Origin: Megalopta genalis
Taxonomy: Eukaryota > Arthropoda > Insecta > Hymenoptera > Halictidae
Direction: 5' to 3'
Assembly (NCBI RefSeq): GCF_051020955.1
Contig: NC_135019.1
Span: 23,131,375 to 23,195,374 of the forward strand
DNA length: 64,000 nt
A program made the position numbers and the translations under genes. The notes beneath the pieces were generated by a model. The model was not told where the DNA came from. It worked only from the letters and a program-made list of their open reading frames with translations, and did no database searches. Shown here one piece after another: positions 1 through 11,692 of this stretch (within the stretch, counting starts at the first letter, position 1; every line of letters starts with the position of its first letter).

Positions 1-480
1 TAAAGCTTTTTTTGAAGCTTATCACTGAAAAGCCGATTTGTCTAAGTTTCAATAGTACTGTAATTTCTGAAGAAGAAAAACGCAGACGTATTTTCAATAG
101 AAAGGAACCAAATAATATTAGACAGGACCTTGATTGGCTCCTCGAGAATGACACACGAATTTCTCTTTATGAAAACTCGTCCATCTTATCGCAACACATA
201 CCAACATTTCTTAACTATCGAACATATACCGATTTTCTCTGAAGTAACTGCAACATCAACATTAAGAAATCAACAGCAACCTCTCCAAATCGCTAAAGAA
301 ATCCTTCCATTATACCAAGAATATTGAGAATCTTCACAATTCCATAAAGAAAAAGTAACCATTTCTACAATTCCTTTCAACTAAGAACTAGCAATACGAC
401 ATGTTGATGCCACTTTTATGCTTTCAGTAAAAAAAAGAGAATCGACAAACCAACGGTAATGAGATCTTTTGCAACTTTAC
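1..480. other. Flank or intron below exon f; coding-like scraps on the plus strand
   Basis: Two overlapping plus-strand frames (12-242 and 130-327) read like protein, with segments such as SEEEKRRRIFNRKEPNNIRQ and SEVTATSTLRNQQQ, and could be one sequence broken by a single-base shift. I recognise no family. Possibilities are a decayed retrocopy, a transposon fragment, or chance. On the minus strand, 416-480 is the read-through tail of the collagen exon. No AATAAA-type polyadenylation signal for the minus-strand gene is seen here, which agrees with splicing onward rather than ending. Confidence 0.3.
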
Positions 481-850
481 CTATATCACCAACATTTATT
501 TCCCCAGGACCGTTTAACGTTGTCATGCCTGGTGGTCCAGGAGGTCCTGGTGACCCTATTTTGCCTTCCGGTCCAGTGTCACCTTTGTCACCCTTTTCGG
601 CCGGTCTTCCATTTTCGCCTGGAGCTCCAGGAAGTCCTGGTGCTCCCGGAGCACCAGGTTCGCCCTTGAATCCTTGGGTACCTCTTGAACCTTCTTTCCC
701 GTGATCACCCTTGGCGCCTTTCGACCCTGGTTCGCCTCTGTCTCCTTTGGCGCCAGCAATACCTGGGATTCCTTTCTGCCCTTGACTTCCTGGTACTCCT
801 GCTTCACCCTTCTGTCCCGGTCGCCCTGGCCTCATCGTGATGTCCTCCGT
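481..850 (-). CDS. Collagen gene, exon f: long C-terminal Gly-X-Y tract
   Basis: The exon begins in phase 0 after acceptor gtgattccag with TEDITMRP, a short non-collagenous break. It continues with 33 triplets from GRPGQKGEAG to GSPGPPGPPG and then MTTLNGPGEINVGDI. One triplet has Ala in place of Gly (GRP-AEK-GDK, codon at 599-601). The best 3' boundary is an AG|gtaaag donor at 480-479, leaving the exon in phase 1 and implying a further exon outside the window. If that donor is not used, the frame runs on as GKVAKDLITVGLSILFFLLKA to a TAA at 416-418, giving a hydrophobic C-terminus. The upstream alternative start at an ATG (835) is not needed because a good acceptor lies just before it. Confidence 0.9.
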
Positions 851-2839
851 CTGGAATCACGAGCGGCTGTTAGTCAAATGTGTTTTAACACGTTTTTAAC
901 ACGTTGAACGCCACGTCACCCATATCTGGGACAATTTTCGTCCAATTAAAGCACGGTTTTGGAGGTAATTTATAGTAATCTTATTTGTAACATAACTATG
1001 ATGAGTATAGACAATATAGAGTAACAACAAAGTATAAAGTAAACAAAAACAAACATTAAAAATATACTTATACTAATGATAAAATAAAATAATAAAATAT
1101 AAAATATACTTATATTAACAAATTGTACTTAAATTAAAATTTGTTTTTAAAATATTATAACATTTTATTAGTTACGATAAAATTCGTTAAAACATTGTAA
1201 ACATAATTGGGGCGACTCTGGACACTCAGGACAATACGTTATATGTAGTTTGTAAATTTTTTTCCCTTCGTGGCGCCGGGAAAAACTCTACCGATTTACG
1301 CTGGGCGTTCAACGTATTAAATGAACACATTTTTCAGTCGATAAAATAACCAAATAACCATGACTAGAAAATTCACGGTTACAAATTCACTTAATCCGTT
1401 GTACTTTGACGAGTCTGACTTATAACGGAAATCTCATGTAATAACTCATTAAGCATGAATGTTATTCCGTTCTTTTAAATCGGAAGAAAATTCTGTTCTC
1501 TTGTCATCAATATTTAAGCAGCGAGTAAACGTAGGCAGGCAACAAATAAAAATAATAATAAATAAAAAAAGTTCTAATCTCTCGTCCTATATGAAAGTAA
1601 AAGTACGGGAAGGGGTTAAATAGGTAAATAAATATTATTAGAGGTGTCGATACCGTGATATTAATGAAATTCAAATAAGTTTCATCACGTTTTCATGATA
1701 TCAATAATGTTTTGAAATTCCATATTAGCGACTGAATCAAATGTAAATTCTCCTCCAATGACAATTCAGATCTGTGTTAATTCGTGTTTCTCCTGATTTT
1801 GATGAATTCGAAGTAGATCTGTACCGTGCTCAACCTAAATAACGTATTGTTACTCACCCTATAAATGCCCCGCGGCTTCCAGCTGGGCTGCATGCGCATA
1901 ATAGACGAAATTTCTCTATTTAATCATCGCCATAAAGTCGTGAAACTGAAGGCAGCCGACTTGCGGCGCCAACTACCCCTTTGAAACGTCTAATGATCGC
2001 TGACGAACAATCCCCGCTCAAACAATCATCCGTGTTACACGACGATACACTCGCAATGCCATGATTCAACCATTAGTCCGTTCTATGTTCATCTGTTACA
2101 AGCTTCGTCGCAGAGTTAGTGACAAATTGATCATTCGCTTCGATGATCTACGAACGGCGAGTTTGGACTGTTCGACTGTTTAAGTTCTACGATCACAGAA
2201 GTTTATAAAATTATGCCAACTCCTGAATTCAACATCCTGTTTAGTCCTAGATGCCGTTCGAATAGATGAGATGTTTCAGGATAAAATCATGGTGACGTGT
2301 TCTTTTAGATAGTAATAGGATTATCTTGACAGCAATTTTTATAAAAATTTCGCTCGACGGAGAAGTGCAAAAGCTCTGGAATGTAAACAGACGTTTCCGG
2401 AACAGTTTTACGGAATTGCAAGTTATTCATTCGGATTAGGTTACTGCTGGACCTTAGATTGGGTGTTTGCTGGACCTCCATTTGCATACTGTTTTCCCAC
2501 TTTGCTTTTCATTTCTACTTAGTTCTACATTTCCATGGTGTACTGGCTTAAATACCCCACTCGTTGCTGGCAATAGGGAAACGTGTCGAAGGAAAACATC
2601 ATTTAGCCCGAAACAAACAACACTGTTGTTTAATTTTTGTAAAAATTAACGCATTAGCTACCAGCGTGACTAGCGTGCACAGCTATATTTATTGGTATTT
2701 ATCGTATTAAATACATCGCATCCTCTTATAAAATATGATAAAAATGTCGTCAAACAGAAGCTATAAATTCTCTAAATAACATGCCATGCCACAATTTAAA
2801 ATAATTAAGGTAAGTCCGGGAGAGTTCGGACAGTGTAAA

Positions 2840-3058
2840 TACAGTAAATTCTCCCTAATTTTTCTTCAGCTTGTAAATAAAAATGGACAATTTGGGAAGA
2901 GGAGATACGACTATTCGAGCCTCGTGGTTCATTCTTATAGTTGCCGATTATCAACAATCATAAAAACGAGGTGCAAGACTCGAATAATCGTATTTCCTCT
3001 TCCCAAATTGTCCATTTTTGTTTACAAGCTGAAGAACAATTAGGAAGAATTTACCGTA
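2840..3058. mobile_element. MITE family A, copy 1
   Basis: The element runs from tacagtaaattctccctaat to its inverted copy ending ttaccgta. Inside, 'ttgtaaataaaaatggac' and the following bases are repeated inverted on the other side, so nearly the whole 219 bp folds into a hairpin. A TA at each end suggests Tc1/mariner-type insertion. Confidence 0.8.
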
Positions 3059-3756
3059 TCTCGAAACGACGACGCCATATGGCGTTGTGCTAAAAGTTGG
3101 AAAACCTTTTTAATAAACTGATTGTTGATCACGTGTTGCAATTGTCGTGAAACTGTACCCTGTACTTGCAAGTTGTGTATAAAGCTTTAGACGGATCTGA
3201 ATGTTTTTTGCACTATTTTAATTTTAAGGGATATACTATGCATAAAACTACTGTATAACCTCACAATTGTACGCATATATTCATTTCTACTTTACATTAA
3301 AAATGCTGTCGATCTCTCTCGTAATTCTGGTATAGATCGATTATACTAATTCGGGAGAGACCGACCACATTTATTATTCCGTTCTTAAACGAAATTTTTA
3401 TTCTTCTTCTACCCGGTTTTCTTCAAGACGAATTTGCTTTCTTCTCAAATTGAAAATAGCTTAATTTCCAAAGAATTGGCTTAGCGAGACAGTACCTGTG
3501 TTTCCACAAACAAGTGCAACGCGATAGGCAACTTGTAAACATTATAAATAGTTCAGAGAACATTGAGACAAAGGAGAACAAGGGAACTATAAAGAAACAT
3601 AGGAATGTTTCAGTTGAAAGGAGAAAGAATGTAAAGAAACGTGGATAACAATTAGAACAATCATCCGACTCAAGCAGAGATAATCCAGTTTTGCAAGAAA
3701 GCGACACGTCATTTGAAGAATGGAACCAAAATGAATGCGTGAGATGCAAAGAAGAC

Positions 3757-3984
3757 TACAGTAAATTCTCTCTAATTCACGCCCAGCTTGGAAACAAAAA
3801 TGGACAATTTGGGAAGAGGAGGTACGATTAATCGAGCATTGCGGTTCGTTTTTATAATTGTTGACATTTGGCGACTATAAAAATGTGCCGCATCACTCGA
3901 ATAGTCGTATCTCCTCTTCTCAAATTGTCCTATGCACGTTCGTTTTATTCCAAGCTGAGCGTCAATTAGGGAGAATTTACTGTA
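3757..3984. mobile_element. MITE family A, copy 2
   Basis: Same TA-flanked termini and hairpin as the other copies, with 'aaaatggacaatttgggaag' inside. The right arm has a short insertion (tgcacgttcgttttattcc) that breaks the perfect pairing. Confidence 0.78.
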
Positions 3985-4431
3985 TTTCGAAACCACAAAA
4001 GTTGACGCCTGGCTTAAATGTGTGAGGTGTAATTGTTGCTATGACGAGGTATGCTCCAAATATGAGAATTTTGTGATTTAAGTGGGAAACTGAAGAAAAA
4101 GTAACATAAAAATTACTTTTTTTATTTGTAATACTTTTTGTAAGCTACAGTCTATTATTTTTCGAGGTCGAAAATGGAAGTGTATATTTTAAATTGATGC
4201 AAAATATTGTTTATATGTACGTTAAGTTACTCAGACATTGCTGTAATTTGGTTAATACGATTAAATTCTGAAAAGCCACAGCAATACGATACTTTTTTCA
4301 AAAAGTGGTCGGACTCTCCCTGATTTACCCTATATTTAGAAAACTAATTTGATATTCTTGATGTGTTAAAGAAGAGTTTTCTTCGTTAATTAGAAGATTA
4401 CATATTTTGGACAGAAAATAAAATTGTTATA

Positions 4432-4628
4432 TACAGTAAATTCTCCTTAATTTTCCTCCAGCTTGTAAACAAAAATAGACAACTTGATAAGATGCATCTC
4501 GTTTTTATAATTGTTGGCAATCGGCAACTACAAAAATGAGCCGCGAGGTTGGAATAATCGTATTTCCTCTTCCCAAACTGTCCATTTTTGTTTACAAGCT
4601 GAAGGAAAATTGGGGAGAATTTACCGTA
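4432..4628. mobile_element. MITE family A, copy 3
   Basis: It runs from tacagtaaattctccttaat to ggggagaatttaccgta. The left arm lacks about 25 bp of the inner palindrome relative to copy 1. Confidence 0.78.
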
Positions 4629-4775
4629 TTTCTAAAATCTGTATATTCTATCTAAATTCTAATTTCTTAGCAGCTAGTCTCAATCGTTAGACACTTGTAT
4701 TGTATCTAATAACATGATCAACGTTGATCTTAAAGAATTAAGTTAAAAAATATTTAAAAGAAAACCGATAGATTA

Positions 4776-4880
4776 GCGGAGCCGGTTACTATGGGACGAT
4801 CAATTACTGTATCTTTGGTTTCTTTTCGGGCATACTTCGTTTATTTTTGAACCAATAAATTTAATATTTCTTGTTCGGGA
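4776..4880. repeat. Diverged single-ended copy of the 'gccggttact' repeat
   Basis: 'ggagccggttactatgggac' followed by 'actgtatctttggtttcttt' resembles the left side of the element at 25611 and the sequence at 50232. No right end was recognised. Confidence 0.4.
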
Positions 4881-7800
4881 TAAATACAAAGTTAATTATG
4901 CTCGAAAATGAACGCCACGGTAACCGGATCCACGGTCTGCGTGAAATGCTTATGTTAAACAAACTTCTATATTTCTCCGACAAGAAGGTCCTTCTGAAAG
5001 GAGAAATTGGCGTTCGGATCAAATCGACGATGCACGGTGGTTGATCAGCGTTGTGTGCAGGTAATTGAATCTTCAAACGTGCACGCGAAAAAGTGAGGAA
5101 ACGGTTGAAAGAGTAGACGGAGGCTTGAATAGAGAAACACTAGCAAAAAGCGGGCAGAGCAACGACGCGTTCACGGGTCTATCCGTGAATGCATGTATCA
5201 AATCCACTCGATCGACACTCGTTTATTCAAATGTTTTACAGCCCTCCGCTTCTGTAACCGTTATCGGATCGAGTGTACTTTCTTTTCGTTTTATCACGCC
5301 GAATGGTCCGGTACGCCTATTTATCAACGCCAGTATTTGTTCCCGTGTATGTCATGCCGGGGGTCACCTAGACCATTTCCACCAAGTGGTTTCGAACTTT
5401 CGGACTTCGATCGGCCATTGACAGAGAAAGCGCTGCATTCAGGATGGGCATCTTTCATCCGCCTTCTTCTCTTTTATCTTCAAAGGGGCCTTATCACGAT
5501 CGCTCCCTAATACGCCCGGAGTGATTGAAAAGCTGCGCCGAATTACCCGTAATTCTATGGACAGCCTGTTCTATTATAGTATGTGGGACACTTTTTATAA
5601 ACTCGATGAAAAAGGTCCTTCACGCGTCATTGAATCAATGATCTTACTAAAAGGTTTATTCGAGGTTGCATGATGCGAGATGTTATTAGCGCGTCACCTT
5701 TAACGAGGCGCTACAAATTTTATAATTTACGATTGCTGAAGTTGTAGATACATTTATGACGAGTTTATTCGATAAAGTTTCATTGGATCTGTGTATGTAT
5801 ATCGTAATAAAAATGACTGAAAATCTGAACAAATATATGCTTGTTAGTTTTATGAAACAATATAAAACAGCTGCTTTTAGTGCTTCGTAAACCTGGCGTT
5901 AAGGAGAATTTAAAACTGGACTTTAACAATGAACTTTAGAAATGGAGTTAAAGTGTATATTGGTCTATAACAATGGCAAAATTGGATTCATTTAAACTTC
6001 GCTACGATTTTTATTATAATACACGCTTGACTGAACAAGCTCATGTAAACATTTCTCATTGAAACATTTTCATAATTTCAAAGCAATTGTAAAAGAAGAA
6101 ATCAGAATGTAAAAATGTAACTTTATTTACTTGATTCCATTAATTTTCAAGAAAGAATTCTTGTATAATAATTTCGAAAGTAAGCTATTTTTATGAACTT
6201 TTGTCCACAAATCCACGAATAACGTAAAAATAAACTTTCCTGAAATATGTAGACGCATTTTTCAATTGTAACACAACATTTCGTGTAGTTGCATTTATTT
6301 ATTAATTATCGGCGAACATACAATCACGCCAAAATTAAAGTTAGTGGACAAATAGTGGAGCTAGCAGTCATGAAACAATAGATTGCAGTTTTTTCTCTTT
6401 TACATCGAGATCGCTTGATATGATTGAATGTTCTTCAGCGATAAGGTGTATTCGATATTAATTCCTTTTACTCGCGACTTTTACACGCTTTTTTTTTATC
6501 ACGCAAGGGACACCGGGAACGTTCGCAAAAAGGCAGCAACCTAACGGCAGGGCAGATTTCTTAGCCTACTACCCTAAACCGACCTACTGCCCCACTATTA
6601 TCTTCTCACGGATGTATATAGAGATACACTGCGCTGACAAGCGGGAAATTATTTCGAAAACCTTTACCTGGAACGGAATTTTCGAGGACAATAGCGAATT
6701 CGCTAAAAAACAGTACAGAAATGTTCAAAATATTTGTTCTTTCGATCTCCTTTCCCTCATTTTTTTTTAAATTTTACCAACATGATTAAAAACATTCCAA
6801 AAACAACGTTTCACAGAAGAAAAGCTGTTTCAATAATTTTGTACGATAAATTATTACTTACATGCGATAAATTTGTAGACAGGAAGTCAAGATAGGTTAA
6901 TTGCGAACTTTTGAACTAAAGCGGTAGCACAGTTCGCAAAAAGTTAAGTGTTAATGGACATACGCGTACGAGAACTTTTCGCATCAATTTATTCCGCAAA
7001 ATGAATTACCTGAAAATGTCCCATACTGTAGCGATGCTCACGAATGCAAAGTCTAGCGTCAGCAGACGCGCGCATAGTTTTATTTTAGTTATTTTCAGTT
7101 CTACCATAGCAACGGTAAATTCCATGAATGATTAGTTTCGATAGAATGATGGTATTTTAATTACTTAGGCATATGTGTACGTATTTAAATGATCATGAAA
7201 TAATTTTAATAAGAATACAAGTTACCTTGCAATACTCTGGATGCAAATGTTTTTCTGTTCTGTGTAACTATTATTCCACACGTTTAGAGATTTGGCGTTT
7301 TAGTCAAAAACTTGTTATCTATGGCGAAAAAAGTACGAACGATACTGTCAACGATGTCGAATTGAAATACGTCTTGTCTCGATTATTATTTGTTCAGGGG
7401 AATATTAAAGATTCTATGTTCTACTTCATACTGCAATTTTCGAACAGATTTTTTCCGCAAAGTACGTGAACGGTTACTGCTACGCTATGTTTTCTTTAAA
7501 TTTGCGGATGATTACTTTTATTTAGTGGCTTAATAAGAAAGATAAATTAATTCCGGAGGCTTTACACGGAGGAAAGGTTCCAGTAAAGATAGATTAACTT
7601 TCTTTGATAAATCCTTAGGAATAAAAATCAATTTCGAGGAAATTTAATGGACAAAAATTGCGGCATCACAATTTCAGGTACAGATTTAGGTAGTCCACAC
7701 ATTTCAGTTTATAACTATGCAGGAAATTATACCGCTTCCTTTCATGTCTCAAGCATCCTAAAATTTTAACGGACCCGCAACAATACCATAACTGAGCGTA

Positions 7801-9422
7801 CATTTTAGCCAAACGCAGGTTTACAGCGGCAGTATACATTTTCGCATATCCTGTGATCGCTGATCCGTGTAGATATTTGTAATGTGCAGTACACTGCTTA
7901 CGGAGACAAGTCCGAGGAACTCAAATATTCTATAGAACCTGGAGCTAGGTTAGCGATGTAAATTAACCTGAGGCTAACGTTGCAACACGTCATTTGATAT
8001 GATGAGATCTATTGTAGCTGACGTTGAAGTGCGTCATTCTACATTATGATACCGTTGCTGGTGAATTAAGAACTGTGTATGCAACGTTTATGCATTTTTT
8101 ATGCCACTGCATAAACACAAATAAGAAATAACCACTGTTGATGCGAAGATAATGTAAGCATGAAAATGATGTAAAACATGTGAAATTGAATATTCAAGTG
8201 TGCAAGTGCGTATTGCATACCTGAAAACTTATATTTTTTAAGATACATTTGTAAAAATATGCTTATTGAGCTCATTAAACTATAAAAGTTATTGGCAAAC
8301 CATTCTCACGTGTGTGTTTGTTGTTTGCGCGTTTATCGCATGTGCAGCTGTTTAAAATGTAGGAAAACGCATTAACTAACGAGGTCTAACATGCTTTTTA
8401 TTTCCTCTTTAAAACGTGCGTTAGTTAAATTGACGAAGGAAACTCATCTTTAATTATAGTTCCTATAAACTGACGTATGAAAAAGAGATTTTACTCATTT
8501 TTGTCTACTCGTAATACACGTAGAAATAAATTCATTCTCCCCCATCAAGTACACATTTGCTGTTCCAATAATTGCAAACTAAAAATCTAATAAATTCTAT
8601 GAAAAATATGTGTCGCAGTTGTAGTCACACTTTTACATTTCACTTTGGCCAAACGTGTTTTCCACCGCTCGTGAATTTTTTCTCAATTTGTGCAAGCGAT
8701 GAGAAACGGTTAGTTAGGTGAGGTTGTTTTAATTTGCGCATCTGGCGCTGTCGAATGGCAGGACGGACAGAGGCAACAGCGAGTTCTCGTTACGTAGAGC
8801 ACAGAGTTATGAACACGGTGCGGTGTACACCGGAATAAAATGATCTGCAATATGGTGATCGTAGCCAGGGCGGATGAAACTTGCGTGCTCGTAAACTTCA
8901 TCCGTTACATGATCTAATTCAGATTTCACGTTCCCGGTCCGGACGCGCCGGATATCATCCGCAGGATAGTTGCGCAACTGATTCGTACACCCGGGAAAAC
9001 GCTCAAGCTTCCGCGACAGATGTGTCTTTTCGTGGAAGGACGACTCGTTCCCCTAAGCAAGTTGCCGCGCTGAGTCACTCACCTGGCCGGTACGTACTAC
9101 CTGGTTGCTACAGCCTAGAAATTGGTTTCTGTATACTCCGGGGAAATCGGGGTCTTGTATGTTGAAGCACGGGAACCGGCATCGGGTCACGTAAGATAAC
9201 ACTCGAGGTCGAAGCGGGGTTCACACTTCCTCTTTCGGGGATTCGCGAAGCCTTTGCGAGGACGCGAACTTCTCCTGGGGACGCGAAACCACGAAGGAGT
9301 CTGGCCACCTCGGCTTTCCCTAAGTTTCGACAAGATTTTACCACGTCTTGACCTTTAACACTCGGCCTTTTACAACTCTGACGGTCGCGATGATTTTTCT
9401 AGCTTGCAACATGCTGGTTTCA

Positions 9423-10000
9423 TACAGGGTGCCCCATTTAAGTTGACGTTATAAAAAATCTCGTAGACACGTGGTTAAAAAAAAAAAACTGACACATGAA
9501 CTTTAGTACTTCGTGTGGGCAGTCAAATGGCTATACTAGTTTTTTTTTTAATGCGTGGATGTTTTCAAGATCATTTCAAGATCATTTTAATCTTTTTATC
9601 ATAAACCTATACTTTTAATTTCGGTATCACATTCTACGTAAAAAAATTCACACCCTTTGTTTGAGACATTTTTTTGTAAGTTCATTTTTTGAGATATTTA
9701 GCTCTGATTTCTCACGTTACTTTCTTCTGGAAGGTTTTTAATTTCATTTAAGAACATCATATTATATACAAAAAAATGTTTCATACAAAAGTTGTGCATT
9801 TTGTACGTAGAATATTATTCCGAAATAAAAAATATTGATTTATGATGGAAAAAGTCAAGATAACCTAGAAACGTTCATGAAATAATCTTGAAAATACCCA
9901 CACTCGAAATACTAATGGACATGCACAGTTCGTTTTTATTCTTAAATCACGTGACTACAAGATTATTTACAATCTCAACTTAAATGGGACACCCTGCGTA
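9423..10000. mobile_element. Inverted-repeat element family B, copy 1
   Basis: Its ends are tacagggtgccccatttaag and, inverted, taaatgggacaccctgcgta. Subterminal sequence 'aaaactgacacatgaacttt' is mirrored near the right end. Length is about 578 bp with no coding capacity. Related copies are at 56775 and 61062. Confidence 0.78.
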
Positions 10001-10201
10001 ATTAATTATTTAACTTTATTTATATCCTACGATTGTACAGGTATAATGCAATAGAAGAAAACAAAATATTATGAAGCATGATGTTGCCTGAGAAACACTT
10101 TTTGAAATAATCAAATCTTTTATTTACACACATTTTCTTGTGCACAAGTATAGAAACATCATCGTTTTCATAAAATTTTAATAATTTTATCTCATAATGT
10201 T

Positions 10202-10425
10202 ATTAACGTTAATCGTACCATCGCCGGTCAAGTGACCGGTTCGACAATCCTTATTCTACAATTTGTGAAATTATAAGAACACATCCATCGGAAATCATCC
10301 AATAAATTTATATTCATCCCAACATATATTAATATAAACATTGGAGAAAATCTAAACAAATTCAATGCTGTAATTTGTATGAGGCAACGAGTCACTTTTA
10401 ACGACTGGTACGGTTAGTGTTAATG
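10202..10425. mobile_element. Element family E, copy 1
   Basis: 'acgttaatcgtaccatcgcc' at the left is roughly the mirror of 'gactggtacggttagtgtta' at the right. The subterminal 'ggtcaagtgaccgg' is a short palindrome. Non-coding, old and diverged. Confidence 0.55.
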
Positions 10426-11073
10426 TTCATAACACGTTCATAATTCCGTTTTCTTGCTTGAAATGCTTGACATTTGGCAAGTCTGAACACACTTTCGTAA
10501 TTAATGAGTCTTGCACGTTAAAAAACTGAACGATTTCTGATCATGTAAAGGAATTTGCACTTTTGAGGGTTTATATTTCATTCGATATAAACGAAGGTTG
10601 TTTGTATTTTCACAAAAATGAACGAACCTAATTTCACGAAATCTCGTACACATTTGAAACATGTCACGTAAGTTTACTATTCACGATGATTTTTCTAGTT
10701 TTACGTAACATATTATACATGTAATAACACATGTATATCATGTAACATCATCATCACTATAAGAACGTCGTCTTTCTACAGGGTTTCAATCATTTTAACT
10801 AATAATGTGATAAATGTTCATAACATGTTTACAATTTGGTCGTTGACAATGTTTCACATTTGGAAAGGAAACTTGTACGTTAAAACTAAATGATTACGCA
10901 AAGGAAATTGTATTTTTTTAAGGAATTATATTTGTTTTTACAATCGTGTTAACCGCATAAACGATTGTTCAGTTTAAAACAGCTCTATGTTGCATACAAC
11001 GAAAAGAAGAAACTGTGACATCACTGAATCGACGATAAAGTTAAACTGTATTTCTGTGGAACGTAAAAATTCC

Positions 11074-11692
11074 TACAGTGGCCCACAAATGTGTTCGTAA
11101 ACCTTCTAAAACATAGTAACTTTTTTAAAACTGTACTAAGTGACTTGAATTTTTTTAGATGATATAGAGGGACTAGTATACTAGACAATGACCAAAATAT
11201 TTCTTTAAATTTTGCTATTATTTGGAATGACAAAAAAAAATAGAAAACTCTCGAAAATTTGAAAATTTTATCGAAATCGGTTGACATTGTTACGAGTTTA
11301 AATTAAAAATGGCAAAAATCGCAGTTTTGTTACGATTTTGATCAAAAACTGTAAGAAGTCTACAGTTTTTAAAATCTTTCAACGCCTGTAGCTCGACTCT
11401 CGGTTAACCGATTTCGATCAAATTTTCAGCACGCATATAAGTTATCGAGATCTACGAGAGGCATTTTTTTTAATTTTCGTTACAAGGTCAGATAAAAAAG
11501 TTAAACAACGGGAGTTTTTTATTTTTTTTCTGTCATTCTAAATAATAGCAAAATTTAAAAAAGATATTTTGGCCATTGTCTAATATATACTAGTCCCTCT
11601 ATAATCTAAAAAAAATTCAAGTCATTTGGTCCAGTTTCAAAAAAGTTATTGTGTTTTAAAAGGTGTATGGACACTTTTGTGGGCAACTGTAT
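11074..11692. mobile_element. Element family D with long inverted repeats
   Basis: It starts tacagtggcccacaaatgtg and ends with the mirror, cacttttgtgggcaactgta. The arms match over roughly 170-200 bp, including 'tatagagggactagtatact' on the left and its counterpart on the right. The unique centre is about 200 bp and non-coding. The ends and flanking TA are typical of Tc1/mariner-type non-autonomous elements. Confidence 0.82.

Noticed and set aside
459..704. Plus-strand proline/glycine-rich open frame
   Set aside because: It is the antisense of the collagen exon; the minus-strand Gly-X-Y frame with splice sites explains it.
5065..5510. Two overlapping open frames of 118 and 105 codons
   Set aside because: No domain, no supporting splice context, and both frames equally open in a CpG-richer patch; likely chance.
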